Shown: positions 34,958 to 46,479 of the stretch, piece after piece
Layout of the letters: each line of letters opens with the position of its first letter
Numbering within the stretch: position 1 is the first letter of the stretch
Assembly (NCBI GenBank): GCA_946406115.1
Contig: OX291561.1
Coordinates: 3,216,273-3,280,272, forward strand
Length of the DNA stretch: 64,000 bases
From: Apoda limacodes
Lineage: Eukaryota; Arthropoda; Insecta; Lepidoptera; Limacodidae
Reading direction: 5' to 3'
Made by a program: the position numbers and the translations under genes
Notes under the pieces: model-generated
Seen by the model: the letters and a program-made list of their open reading frames with translations, nothing else
What the model was told of the DNA's origin: nothing
Database searches by the model: none

Positions 34958-35851
34958 ATAATGATAAACTCATTTTATTAGTTATAAAATTTAATTTGCT
35001 TCAACTTCCTTAGAATTTGCACTTATCACGCTTTCCCGCCATATTTTATTTTTGCGCAACATTTTTCAAGCGCCATAATGCCAGCCAGTATTTTTAAGTT
35101 GTAGTTATTGCTAAAATAGTTGATGAAAAGAACTTACTATTATAAATTATTTTTTATTTGTCATGATCTACCTAAATTAATTTAAATACGGCTTTCCGGT
35201 AGTATTAAGCCACATTATGGAATTACCAGGTATCTTAAATAACATTACAAACAAAAAATCTACACCAAGTTAAAAAAAAATATACCTAGTATTAATCAAA
35301 GTGTGGCTGTGCTTGACTGACTTTGCCCAGTGTGATTTTTCTTTGTTTATTTTTCGGACCTAGGGCTGATATGTTCCGCTTCCCACCCGCTTTTTAGGTA
35401 AAATATGGTCTACTTTCAGAGTATGAGAGATGAAAATAATATTTATACACTGTTATTTTACAAAACTAGTATAATTGATTTATTGGTATTAATTTGTGGT
35501 TTTACTGCATACACTAAAATCACTGTAAGTATGTGTTGTAGTATGAAGCTTGTAAGTAATACAAAAAAAAATTTTTTTTTTACCTACTTTAAAAAAAGGA
35601 GAAGATTCTGAATTCGGATGATTGGTTTTTTTTTATGTATGTTCGGGCATAACTCCGTCATATATACACGAATTTTCAAAACTCTTTTATTATTTAAAAG
35701 GGTAAACTTCGGAGGTGGTCCCATTTTAATGTAGTGAATTTAAAACGTAAGTTTTTATAAAAAAAAAATATTGTTAATTTTGATCATGATGGTTGTATTT
35801 ATTTTTATGTAGGAAAAAAAGCAATTCGACATTCAAAAGTAAAAAAAAAAT
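34958..35851. other. Intergenic DNA, no gene seen
   Basis: AT-rich, with A/T homopolymer runs. The stretch 35560-35740 (GGTTTTTTTTTATGTATGTTCGGGC...) looks like worn repeat DNA. No supported gene. Confidence 0.5.
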
Positions 35852-36105
35852 TGTAACAAAAAAAACCACCGGCTTCAAAAAGATGCACTCAAAAGGTAAA
35901 AATAATTTCTTATTTCCAACAATCTGATCTGAATTACAGTTTGAAGTTGGTTTTTGTACATAGGTACTTACCGGTTTATAACACACTTAACTTTTATGAT
36001 ACCAACTTCAAGCTGTAATTCAGATTAGATTTTTTGAAATAAGTAATTATTTTTACCTTTTAATTGCATCTTTTTGCAGCCGGTTATTTTTTTTTTTTGT
36101 TAAAA
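35852..36105. repeat. Inverted repeat, about 105-bp arms, short loop
   Basis: The left arm (about 35852-35958: CCGGCTTCAAAAAGATGCA, GGTAAAAATAATT, CTGAATTACAG) is complementary with scattered mismatches to the right arm (about 35998-36105: TGTAATTCAG, AATTATTTTTACC, TGCATCTTTTTGCAGCCGG). The arms are about 40 bp apart and bordered by long A and T runs. Two opposed copies of one repeat, or a MITE-like foldback. Confidence 0.8.
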
Positions 36106-38486
36106 AGTTTATATTTACTTTTTGTTTTTCTTTATTAAAAATAAGACTTTTATTAGCGACAGATCTTCGTTTCCCCATCATCATTAATCATCAGTGGGCT
36201 CAGAGACAGTGTCTATTTTTACAATGAAATTGTATAAAGTGAGTTTAGTTTATTGAGTCCAAAAGTGGTGAACCACCACATAAATGTATAATACCTGTGT
36301 GTGTAAATCGCGTAACACACGCAAATAAGTTCCGCGTTAGAATTGCTTTCTAAGAATAGATTTCAAATTTCAATGACACTTGCGAAACGATACTTAATCC
36401 ACATAGAAATAAAAAAATAAATGTTGTTATCTGATTTTTAGTTTCTGAGAAATACTACTATGTGGACGAACTTACATACACTTGTAGAAGGCACACCTGT
36501 TTAGAAACCTACATAGAGTAACATATTATACGAATAATAAGCAATTTCAACAATATTACATAGGTACCTACACATATTCCGAATGTTACCTTCCTTTATT
36601 AATCGAATCGAATCGAATTATTACCTTCCTTTTTTGAAAACGGTCAAAAGATTCACATTCGAAGGAATTCTTTTTCAACCGACCTAAAATTTGTATAAAC
36701 CTTTAACAAAACTTGAACCAAAGACAGACGTTGCGCTGAGCAGTACAATATATAATGTATGTAGGTACTCTACTTTATTATAATATGTTGTATTACTGCG
36801 CTAAAACCATTAATTAACCTTGAAAAAGGCGGTTATAATTAATCCGGTCCGCGCTACAATCCTACCTCGAGTGTAGAGTGTAGCTTCTTAAGTATGAGTG
36901 CATGAGAGGTAATCTCTCCACGTCCTTAACATAACCTCGTTCGCATAAAAGATGAAGCTAGTACAATTTATTAACTAGGTGAACACGTTAACATTCTTCC
37001 CGTGTGAGAAAATTAGAAACAAAAATGTTATACTGTTTGTCGTCGCTACGGCCGCACTGATTAGTAGCCTGCTTAGCGCCTTGACAGCAACTGGCGAGTC
37101 GCCTAGCAACTGGTTCGATGAAACAAACAAACGTTCGAGAATTCTAGGAACCGGCCGCCCGACCGCATTTGTAGAAATGATACTTCAGTACAGCCCCTCA
37201 CACTGTGTCTCAGGCGGAGACGTACTGAGTTAGCATTTCTAGGCGGTAAACACGCGTACACTGCCGGGAAAACTGCTACAATACGTATCAGACGTTGACG
37301 GTTAAAGTATTTAAAGTTCATAAAACACGTTAAAAATTATTTTAGGTTTAAACTGAATACTGAAAGCAATACTTATCACTAATCTACAGTCTTTATCGTT
37401 GAAATTAATTTTTAAATATAAAAAATAAAGAAATTATGACAAATCCAATTTTGTCATAGCTGTTACTGCACAAGAATTTGTGACATAAAACTAATAAAAG
37501 TTTCGTAAAATATGTCGGTACTACAAAAAAATCTTTTTTTTTTGTTGTGTAATACACACTAAAATGTCGTAAAACAGTGATTTTAACGTCGTTTTAGTTA
37601 GTATTAGAAGACAGATATGGATAATACTGCTGCTTTTAGCCCATACAAAACAAAGCACCGAGTTTCTTTATTATCCAACAGCCTATAACCACCCATGGGA
37701 ATAGGCAAAGGACTTCTCAATTGTTTTCTACGCACTGTGTTCTTTCAGAAAAAAAATATTTTTTTGCTAGAAAAATTATAGAATTAAAATAAATCAAACA
37801 ACTTTTTTAAATATTTATCAAAATTGTAATATTTTTGTTCAATATCAGTTTTGTTTAATAATTTATAATATTATTATTATACATATAAATATATTATATA
37901 TATATATATGAAGATTCTGAATCTGTATATTTATCAGGTATATAAACTTTATCTTTAACTGAATTGATGCCTCCACGCGGTCTTGATTAAAAGGATCGTT
38001 ACAGACAGACGAACTTTTTTTAATGTTATATAACTACAAATTAACGAATTTCGTTTTTTTTGTTAATAGGATGCTGTTTTTATATATTACAATATACCCC
38101 TAATAACGGAACTATAACATTGTCTTCGATATTATAAGAGAAAAATTAATTCCTGTCACGTGTGCTACCCTACTTTGGTGCGTTGTGAGTGTGAGAGTGT
38201 CCAAAACGAGCTCAATAATATTTTAGGTGTTTTCTATTAGGTTAAACTAAGGGTCAGAACCCCGAATGAAGGTAGATGAAGTTAATGTAGTGTTTACGTA
38301 AGTTTACCGCTTAAAAATGCTAACTCATTTCAACACTAACACGAGATGGTGTATTGAGGTAGCATTTCTATATACGCCGCCATGCCGCACTGCTCGCTGC
38401 GCGCTTGGCGCCTTCACCTCGCGACGCTAGTCGTCTGGCGTGTAGCTAGGTGAACAAACGTGTTCGTGTTTAGCAGATGGACAATA
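36106..38486. other. Intergenic DNA upstream of the MADF-BESS gene
   Basis: Contains a short (AATCG)n run at about 36600-36618 and a long TA-rich stretch near 37860-37910. The last 150 bp before the gene (about 38370-38460) are GC-rich with many CG dinucleotides, a plausible promoter region, though no TATA box or initiator can be singled out. Open frames at 36979-37233 and 37103-37321 overlap on opposite strands and are unsupported. Confidence 0.5.
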
Positions 38487-40255
38487 ATGGATAGAGCATT
38501 AATTGCAGCAGTTTTTAAAAGAGAACCAATGTGGAATCCAGCTCATGGTCTCCATAGAAATGCAGTTGTTCTAAAAAGACTATGGGAAGAGGTTGCAGTC
38601 GAATTACAAAGAGACGGTTAGTACCGAATAATCCACAGTCACTGTGCGTTCAAATGAATTAACCGATGGTCGATGCCATATTGACGCCACGTTGCACGCG
38701 AGTTGTTACAGTGTGTGTGCTCAACGCCTACCTTCTTTTTAAATAGTGTGTTGTCTATGGTCAATACTAGAACTTCTTAGGCCTCCAATGTAGCGCAACG
38801 CTCAACTAACCAAATTGGCCAACTCCTTAAAAATGCATAGAAGGTAAAAAAATTAGCAGTTTTTCACTTTAAAAAAAAACAAAGGCAATAGTTCAAATTT
38901 TGTCATATTTATTTACTTTGCCATCATTTTCTGTAACTGTAAGTTTAGCTTAATCAAAATCCTTTTTTTGTAAATTTAAGGTTATAAATATAAGATAAGG
39001 AATTTTTTTTTTATTAATCTCATAACTATGTATTTATTTCTTCACGAGGAGGGGGTGATGCCGCCGGAGCCTATCGCTCCCTCCAACCCCTCAAGCCTTC
39101 TCCAACTTTCTACCCTAAAATTGTGCAGCCACATTAGATTTCCCTCTATTTCTATTTTAACCACAACAATGCAAATATCATATAAAGGAAGTGTGATTTT
39201 GTATACTTACAAACGTGTGGGATAATCTCCCAATTTAGTGGCCAATTTTCAAAATTATTTTACCGTCTGAATGTCATATTATTCCAATTGGACACAGGTA
39301 ATGTTGTATTCCGAAAAACTTAAGCATCCCTAACTGAAATCGTAAGCGAGATATTTAATTCTTTGTAGAATAATAATAATTATAATATTTTGGACATATC
39401 ACACAGCGCCATCATGTAATAAACATTTGTGTGTAATTGTTCTCTGGGTATCTACAAAACATATGTATTTGTATCCGTTTCCTATGGAACCCACAATACA
39501 AACCTTGCTTAGTTTGGGACCAGATGGCGCTGTGTGATATGTCCAAAATATTATTATTATTATTCGAAAAAGTATTACATGTCTCGCAGAACCATCTCAG
39601 AATCTGTACACATGTAAGCTAACCGGGACCAAAAGCTAAGTTTTCCGGTAGATAAATATCTGATAAATAAAATATACGAATATGTTATTTTGTTTCAGTC
39701 AAAATAATAAAAGCAAGATGGAAAAACTTACGAGCATATTTTTTTAAAGAACACCAAAGAATTGAAAAGAGTGGTGATGGCGCTGATACAATATATGCCA
39801 GTTCATGGCAGTACTTTAATCAATTATTGTTTTTAAAAAGTTACCCTGTGAAGCCTGAGAGAGAATCAGAGTTAAGTGTAGGTGTTGGTAATGATTACAT
39901 GATAGATGATACGCTGTCAGCGGAACAGCAGTGTTCCGTGCAGTCGGATTCAAGCCATGACACAATTTCAAGTAACAGTCACGCATCAAGAAGTTGTAGT
40001 CAAGTATTAAAAAGAAAAAAAAATCGTATGACGACAAACCGATCTCAGAACAAAGATCAACTTTTACTGATAGAAAAGAAAAAGCTTGAAATTCTCCAGA
40101 GGGAAAGCACTAAAGACAAAAGTGATGATTTGCTATTTTTTGAAAGTCTTTTGCCATATATGAAAAATATTCCTCCGGCGCGCAAACTAAGATTGCGATC
40201 TAAAATTCAAGAATTGATTTTAGCCGAAATCGAAACCACAGAGAATAATATTTAG
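38487..40255 (+). CDS. MADF-BESS domain protein, two exons (228 aa)
   Basis: Exons 38487-38616 and 39699-40255, joined by a 1,082-bp intron with donor G/GTTAGT and acceptor TTTGTTTCAG. Residues 1-95 form a MADF domain (Myb/SANT-like DNA binding): MWNPAHGLHRN, LWEEVAVEL, then IKARWKNLRAYFFKE across the splice junction and SSWQYFNQLLFL. A Ser-rich linker and a basic stretch (KRKKNRM) follow. The C-terminus from about 186 is a BESS motif (DDLLFFESLLPYMKNIP, LRLRSKIQELI), which mediates protein-protein contact. MADF-BESS proteins such as fly Adf-1 and Dip3 are nuclear transcription factors; the target here is unknown. An out-of-frame ATG at 38476 ends in a stop after five codons; the ATG at 38487 begins the domain. 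It appears intact. A domesticated-transposon origin for this family is possible. Confidence 0.9.
39369..39564. repeat. Inverted pair of retroposon tails in the MADF-BESS intron
   Basis: ATATTTTGGACATATCACAC... (about 39385-39412) is repeated exactly in reverse as ...ATGGCGCTGTGTGATATGTCC at about 39524-39550. Both arms are capped outside by (AAT)n runs. The right half carries ACCTTGCTTAGTTTGGGACC, as in the tail repeat at 2866. Either a small element with 28-bp perfect inverted repeats or two tails inserted head to head. Confidence 0.8.
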
Positions 40256-40405
40256 AATGATGTTCTAGTGCCTACGTACAAATGTTCAACGCATACCATC
40301 AGTTTGGATGGAACGCAAAACTGAACTGGTCATATGCAAAATTCCTCTGAAAAGTGTAATATCCTCGTATACCAAAACAAATCGAGGGGAAATACACCGT
40401 TGATT

Positions 40406-40411
40406 AATAAA
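40406..40411 (+). terminator. Poly(A) signal of the MADF-BESS gene
   Basis: AATAAA 150 nt after the stop codon; the first hexamer downstream. Confidence 0.65.
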
Positions 40412-40486
40412 TTTTACAATTTAATATTAGGAACCCAACTGGCAGGGTTGTTCTTTAATATAGAGACTAAATAACATTCGGTTATA

Positions 40487-41062
40487 TAGAGATTTAAAAA
40501 AATAAAAATAAAAATCATTTATTTCGACCTTAAAGATCATATTTTGTTAGTAATATATAAGAAAACCCTAGTCTAATGTTAGTAAACTTAAAAGTACCTT
40601 AATCTAGACCTTATATATAAGACAGCCCTGATTAGTCAGCACGTGAACCATACTGCAGTGGTTCAGGTACTGACAATCCAGCCTGTCAGCAAAAGCTCTC
40701 AGGACGCCACTAGGAATATCCCTAACCCTGCGTACCAGGGATGTGCACCGCTTCCGCATAATCGAGTAAAAACAATCAACATGCGCATCGGCGAACATAC
40801 CCGACGCACTGCAGCATCGAGGCAGTCCCATTAGCATCCTGAAAGCATTATTGTACTGAACGCGGAGGGCATTGTACTGTTTCTGCGTAAAATTGATCCA
40901 CAGGCTGCTTGTGTAGAAGGAAGTACAATAAGCTCTAAAGAGTGTTACTTTAACAGGGGTGGAACAACGAACAAACCTGCGAGCGATCATGTTCGCCCTA
41001 ACGGACAATGCCCTGCGCTCTCTCTCGATATCAGCATCGTCTTTCAGGTCTTATCTCAAGGA
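40487..41062 (-). pseudogene. CR1-type LINE 3' end, 5'-truncated
   Basis: The minus-strand frame begins DDADIERERRALSVRANMIA and continues CSTPVKVTLFRAYCTSFY, YNALRVQYNNAFRMLMGLPR and CSASGMFADAHVD to a stop at 40604. This is the region after the polymerase palm in CR1-group LINEs. The 3' UTR ends in a TTTTTA-type tract at about 40498-40520 instead of plain poly(A), as is usual for CR1. Only the last 600 bp of the element are present, a typical 5' truncation. Confidence 0.8.
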
Positions 41063-41111
41063 ATTGTGTTATAGTATTCTATACAAATGTTTGTTTGTGT
41101 AATATTTTAGT

Positions 41112-41525
41112 CACTATCAGATGGCTAGAGTGTTACAATCCGACGTAGTGAGTACTATGCCGCCGTTAGTCTACGCAAACGCGACAATCGCATTTGACGA
41201 CGACGAAAAGGCCGAATGCCTAGCCAAATCGCTAGAAAGTCAGTGTTCGCTCGGCGAACAACCCACTGACCAAGGTCACGTCGATGAAGTGGACAGGGAA
41301 GTGGATCGGAGAGCGGCCCTTCCCCCACTTGACTCGCTTCCGCCCGTAACAGTCTGAGGTCGAAAAGATCATCAAAGACTTACAACCCAAAAAGGCCCCG
41401 GGTGCCGATGGGATCTCGAATACGCTCTTAAAAATCCTCCTCGCTCAGCTCCTCCTTCTATTGGTCAGCATCTTCAATGCGGCCATGGCAAATTGCATCT
41501 TTCCCGATTCTTGGAAAGACGCCAA
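41112..41525 (+). pseudogene. LINE family A pre-RT/RT fragment, divergent
   Basis: Aligns with the LINE at 53560-53950: FDDDEKAECLAKSLESQCSL, HVDEVDREVDRRAALPPLD, PPVTV, then after a one-base shift QPKKAPGADGIS and FNAAMANCIFPDSWKDA. The frameshift lies near 41356, after PPVTV. Divergence from the other copy suggests a distinct subfamily or an old insertion. Truncated at both ends. Confidence 0.85.
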
Positions 41526-41954
41526 TTGTCATATAAGTTGTTGTTATGAATATTTTGATTATTTCATGGTTTTATCGATATTTTTGGGCAATGGGTTTTC
41601 GCTTCTTTAAATCAAAAATGGCGGAAAAATAAATGGATTAAAGTCATGTAATATGACCTACAGTTATAAAATTTCGTATAATAGTTATTATCACTACATT
41701 AAATCTCATTAGTTTTATATTAAAGTAAATTTTATAAAAATATATATATATAATGATATTATTTTACGATAATTAGAAGGGGGCATTTAAAAATTGTGAA
41801 GAATCAAATATACAATCGTCGAAAATTTGATTTCGCACTAGAAATGTAGATACTAAGAGTTACTAACATCGAATTTAACTTTTACAGTAAATAAAATTCA
41901 GTAACTAACATGTCAGACAAAAACATGATTAGTTTGACCTAATGATGACAATTT
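41526..41954. other. Intergenic DNA, no gene seen
   Basis: AT-rich with no supported frame. Confidence 0.5.
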
Positions 41955-42380
41955 TTAGGGTTCCGTAGCCAAAGAGTACAAAATGGGACCCTATTACTAA
42001 GACTTCGCTGTTCATCCGTCTTTTCGTCTGTCACCAGGCTGTATCTCATGATCCGTGACAGTGAGACAGTTGAAATTTTCACAAATCAATTATTTCTGTT
42101 GCCGCTATAACAACAAATACTAAAAAGCAAAATAAAATAAATATTTAAGAGGGCTCCCATACATCAAAGCGTTTTTGCTCGATATTGATAACGGCAACAG
42201 GCAGACGCTTGAAATATTCACAGAATATTTAGTTATATATTCACTTTAAAAATAAATTATTAAATTAAAATAAAATTTAATGAGGGCTCCCATACAACAA
42301 AAGTGATTTCTTTGCCGTTTTTATAGATAATGGTACAGAACCCTTCGTGCGCGAGTCCTACTCGCACTTGGCCGGTTTTT
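41955..42380 (+). mobile_element. HINE-like element, copy 4 (full length)
   Basis: Colinear with 14921-15358: TTTAGGGTTCCGTAGCC at the start, two GGGCTCCCATAC blocks, then GGTACAGAACCC and the terminal hairpin GCGAGTCCTACTCGC followed by ACTTGGCCGG and a T run. The hairpin has a one-base change in its centre. Confidence 0.85.
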
Positions 42381-43229
42381 TTAAATATTGTATGCTCACG
42401 TTTGGTGAACTGCGCTTTTGCCATCAAAGCATCCTTGTATAGGTTATGTAAATGATATTTTACAATTTTTGTTTAGTTACATGACGTCTATTCGATCATT
42501 ATACGAATTAAAGTTTTATAATTTCCGCCTATTTCGCGTCATATATACGTTAAAATGATTGTTATAAAACCTAAACGGTCCAACCTTAGGTTGCGACTAA
42601 AACGTTGTCTCAATAAAATTATTACTAATAATAATAATTATTAAAAAAATACTATTTTGCACACTAAGTTTGTCATCCTTTAATTTAGGGGATATAGTTT
42701 TAATGTCCATGAATTACATTACGTTTCATCAATTGTGTTAAAGAACACATACACCAAGCTTTGCTACCCTTTTTCTCCGCATAGTAAACTGACGATAGAA
42801 ATATGTTATCCCAGACAAACATTTTGATTCCCTTCAAAGTTGAATGTTGGCTTGTGTCCCACTTTATTAGTAAAGTGTTTTAATAATTATGATGAAGAAC
42901 ATTATTATTGAGTTACAATTACATTTGCCCATTAAAGTATTTCCATTACAAACTGTGTCATCCCTTTTGTTCGGTTGAGGATTTTATTTTGAAAAACACC
43001 GGAATATGTGTTTAATTGATAGTGTTGTAAAGCATTAAAGTTAAAATGTATCAAGAAATAATATTTTTTTTACAAATTTTACCACTGTTTTTTTTTTTAC
43101 TTTTAGGGATTGAATTTTTATAAATATTTTAAAATTTATTTTGTTTATACAAAGTCCCAAGTAAGTTTGTCTAATAAAGTATACAATACTTGTTTTGATA
43201 ATTATAAATACCAAGTTTAATGCACATTA
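42381..43229. other. Intergenic DNA, no gene seen
   Basis: AT-rich; no supported frames or repeats. Confidence 0.5.
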
Positions 43230-43339
43230 ACCATAAAAATATTTAACTTTTAATTTGTTGAATAGCATCGATACCTTGTTTCTTGTAAATTTATTTTCTG
43301 TACAAACTTTGACATACCGTTAGGGGGTACCCTTAGATC
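43230..43339 (-). repeat. Dispersed repeat 'ACTCATCACCGCCC', inner fragment
   Basis: AATTTGTTGAATAGCATCGATACC and TGACATACC blocks match, inverted, the interior of the copy at 29478-30350 (near 30180-30320). Cut off at its right end by the MITE-like element at 43340. Confidence 0.6.
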
Positions 43340-43895
43340 CAGAACAGACGGTGAAACGCAACTGCAACAAAACCCTTTTGAAATTATTGGTTTGAAACTA
43401 GTTTCAGACGTTGTCCACAAACGGCGCAACCTAAATTGTACCATAATGTGATGAAATTATCACAATCATTTCAGTTTCTTTGAGAACAGGCTTGTGTAAA
43501 ATGTCTAGCTCAAGTGATGAAGTTGTGGTTATGTATTTGTATCTTCATTGCTTTTCCGATTTCTGCCCGTGCTTTATCAGTGTCAGTTCTGCTTGAGTAG
43601 CTTGATAGTCTTGTATTGTACAAAGGATACTTCTCAACTACCAACACTAATTAAATGTTTTTATTTTCATCAGCCATTTTGTTGCATCAAAAAGAACCGC
43701 GAAACGATGAAACGCAAACACGAGTTTCCTGCACGCCGGTTTCAAGCCTCTGATCTGCAACGCGTTTTAAACCGGTTTCAACCTGGTTGCGTCATGTGCG
43801 GTCTCTCACAGGAGTCCATGGCATAAACTCAAATTAAACTGAAAAGTAACTAGGAGTTGCAGTTTCGTCGCTTTTGCGTTTCACCATGTGTTCTG
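43340..43895. mobile_element. MITE with hAT-like terminal inverted repeats
   Basis: The left end CAGAACAGACGGTGAAACGC and the right end, inverted, CAGAACACATGGTGAAACGC match at 18 of 20 positions. Tips beginning CAG are usual for hAT elements, but no clean 8-bp duplication is visible (CCTTAGAT versus GCCTTACA). Both flanks belong to the same dispersed repeat family in the same orientation, so the element probably inserted within one copy. The open frame at 43548-43826 inside has no domain. Confidence 0.6.
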
Positions 43896-44222
43896 GGCCT
43901 TACAGTTTGAATTTTATGAAACGGCAAAATAAGTGTATTCGATTTATGTTGAATAACATCGATACCAAGTTTCTAGTAATTTCGACTATAATAATAAAAT
44001 TTCCCAATCACAAACTAACTATGCACATCTCCCTTTTTCCCTTTTGGGTTCATTATTAAAACCCCGAAATTCTTTGTTCATGTATTGTTTTAAAAGGCTT
44101 TTATACCAAGTTTCAAGAAAGTTAAGCATATTAATCCTACACTAAGTTTTCCACCCCTATTCTCCTACTCAGAGGTCGAATTTTAAAACACACCGAAATA
44201 TATTTTGTTCAATTCAAGTTAA
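43896..44222 (-). repeat. Dispersed repeat 'ACTCATCACCGCCC', inverted copy
   Basis: GAATTTTATGAAACGGCAAAATAAG, AACATCGATACCAAG, CTTTTGGGTTCATT and CCACCCCTATTCTCCTACTC blocks are the reverse complement of about 29985-30300. Confidence 0.7.
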
Positions 44223-44227
44223 TCTAT

Positions 44228-44352
44228 ACATATAAAAGGCAATGTCCTGACTGACTCATCACCGCCCAGCCCAAATCGCTAAGGATAGAAATTTGAAATT
44301 TGAGGAAGGAGTTTGAATATATATGCCTTGAAGGCGTCGTTTAGGAACAAAG
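44228..44352 (+). repeat. Dispersed repeat 'ACTCATCACCGCCC', 5' end copy
   Basis: GACTGACTCATCACCGCCCA...GGATAGAAATTTGAAATTTG and GAAGGCGTCGTTTAGGAAC match 29485-29590. It meets an inverted copy of the interior of the same repeat about 10 bp upstream, so the family is rearranged here. Confidence 0.75.
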
Positions 44353-44399
44353 GAAAACAGAAAAAAGGTGCGTAGTCTACAGATGAGGATTCATTGCAC

Positions 44400-44930
44400 A
44401 GAAAGCTTCGAGGACAAAAGGTGCGGTACTAGAACTGCCGAAGCTCGACACAGATGATACGGTTGCTGGCACGGCGGGCGGAAGGGCCCCTGATCCCCCT
44501 CTGTTGTAGAAGCCGGGTCCACTCCGGCACGACTACCACTTCAGAGACTTTACACAGGCTGGCGGAACGGCCTCCCAGGGCGGAGATTAAGTGATCCCTG
44601 GGTTCAGGAACCCGTTCAACCTGCGGGCGGTCAGTGGTGAGCCGTATCATCAGGTCACCCAGACCGCTTCACCAGCACGCCGCGTCTACGCCGAGCAATG
44701 ACAGCAACGAGCACCGCTGTCCGCGCTGCGAATCCTCGAGAGCTCTGGCAACCTTACTCTCCGCCAGGAACACAACCCTACTCAATGTTAGCGTTATTAT
44801 GGCCGCGGTTATCTGTAAGGTAGAGGTACTTCCCTAGTTCAGGCTGCTCATTCGAGCAAATACTCGTTATGCCCCGCTTGAATCGTTCAGGTGGCTTATT
44901 CGAGCGAGTACTCGCTGTGCCCTACCTCTC
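44400..44930 (-). other. GC-rich, coding-like retroelement remnant plus 48-bp tandem repeat
   Basis: GC content rises sharply. A minus-strand frame (about 44429-44650, with an upstream segment to about 44800 broken by a TGA) reads RVPEPRDHLISALGGRSASL and VVVPEWTRLLQQRGIRGPSA; I do not recognise the family. At 44838-44933 a 48-bp unit containing TTCAGG..GCT.ATTCGAGC is present twice. Composition suggests a LINE 3' end or a SINE-like retroposon rather than a host gene. Confidence 0.4.
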
Positions 44931-46479
44931 GTAAAAAGGGGTGTCATAGTCTGTGTAGGAAATATTTTTATGGTCAAAGTTACCTGGATTGGGCTTTTTT
45001 AGCTCGATACCCGGACTGCACAACATAAAAAAATTAAACTCTATAACAAAAATGAAATCTTCAAAAGTGAATATCAGAATGATCTTGACTCTTTCGTCAT
45101 GTTACAATGTTCCATGCATACTTAATTCGTGCATCGTTCATGCATACATATTCAATCGTTTGTAGATTTTTTCTTTTTATTGATTTGTATACGTCTAACT
45201 TTGTGGCCTAAGGCAAAATATTATATGATAATAAGCACCCGTAGGGACACAAATTCAGAATTATTGAATATACTCCCTGTTGCGGTGTCGTCAAGACAAT
45301 TTGTCGTCAGGTCCGCAGTTCCAGCTTCCCCTTATTACTCGTTACTTGAAGTAGCCTATTATACTATTTACATAATAATTTAGGTAAGAGAACCTCATAT
45401 TGATATTTTATTTATATTATACAAAGCAGCGAAAAGAAAATGTAGGTAATCTGTTTATATACATTTTTCAAAACGAATGATTTCGTTTTATGCTAAAGTA
45501 TTAGGTAATTAAGCTTACAGTTAATTAACTTAGGCCCACTAATTAAAATTGTTCTTCTAGAATATCAAGAAATACATATACTTAAGTTACGTATTATGTG
45601 TATTTGTATATCTTCAAGGTTTAAGACCCAGAAAAGGGGTCACCAGTAGCTGAATACAAATTTTTTCATCAACCACTTTAGTCCCACGTGGCAAGTGGTA
45701 ATATCAAATACGCCATTCTCTCATATATTCTCTACAAAACACATCTGGAAAAAAGTAAATATATCTGGAAAAAAAGTAAATATAATGACTTAGTAAAGTG
45801 TACAGACTGAATTGGCATCTAACATTTAGTAAAGCTGACGTTAAGATTTTAAAATATTTTTTTCGGGAAATCCGGTGAAATTTAAGTTTCTATTCATTCA
45901 TACGCTGTACGTTTGAAGCAGGCGGTGCAATAAGGCCCGCTATTAATCACAAACTTGTGGCGCTCCGCCCGAGAACTAAGAGTGAAATGAATTCGCCGTC
46001 ACCGTCTGCATTTCGACGTTCATTTAACTGAAAGAAAACCTTGAGATCGGTAGATATAGGTTGAATAATCATTCATTATCATTTGGTTTAGTAATTAGAT
46101 CTTTTTCCTTAATCAAGTCGAAAAAAATTAGTAACTACAAAAATCTTCAGAATTGATTTTAGCGTAAAAAATTACCAGCATCTAGTTGAAAACGCAAACC
46201 ATATAAAAGTAAATAAGACACCAGAGGGTTTTCTTTCGTATTCATAAAATCTGTACATCAGTACGCAAAAGGTGCACGGTAGACTCTCAACACATTATGC
46301 TGAAGTCAATCATTGGCGTAGGTGTAATGCTTTGAGTGGCTGTTACGTTTTACTGTTTTTAGTTATTTCTTTGACCATACCATGTATCGTCATATGCATG
46401 AATGACCCACCTACCCGGTGACCGAAGAAATAGAGAACCTTGAATAATATGCAGTTCATATACAATTGCTTCGCCTTGT
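44931..46479. other. Intergenic DNA, no gene seen
   Basis: Holds a short dispersed-repeat copy at 45640-45710 and a possible SINE remnant at 45265-45400. No supported coding frame. Confidence 0.5.
45640..45710 (+). repeat. Dispersed repeat, family 'CAGTGGTTGGA', copy 4 (partial)
   Basis: CACCAGTAGCTGAATAC and ATCAACCACTTTAGTCCCAC match the family; the 3' part is missing. Confidence 0.5.
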
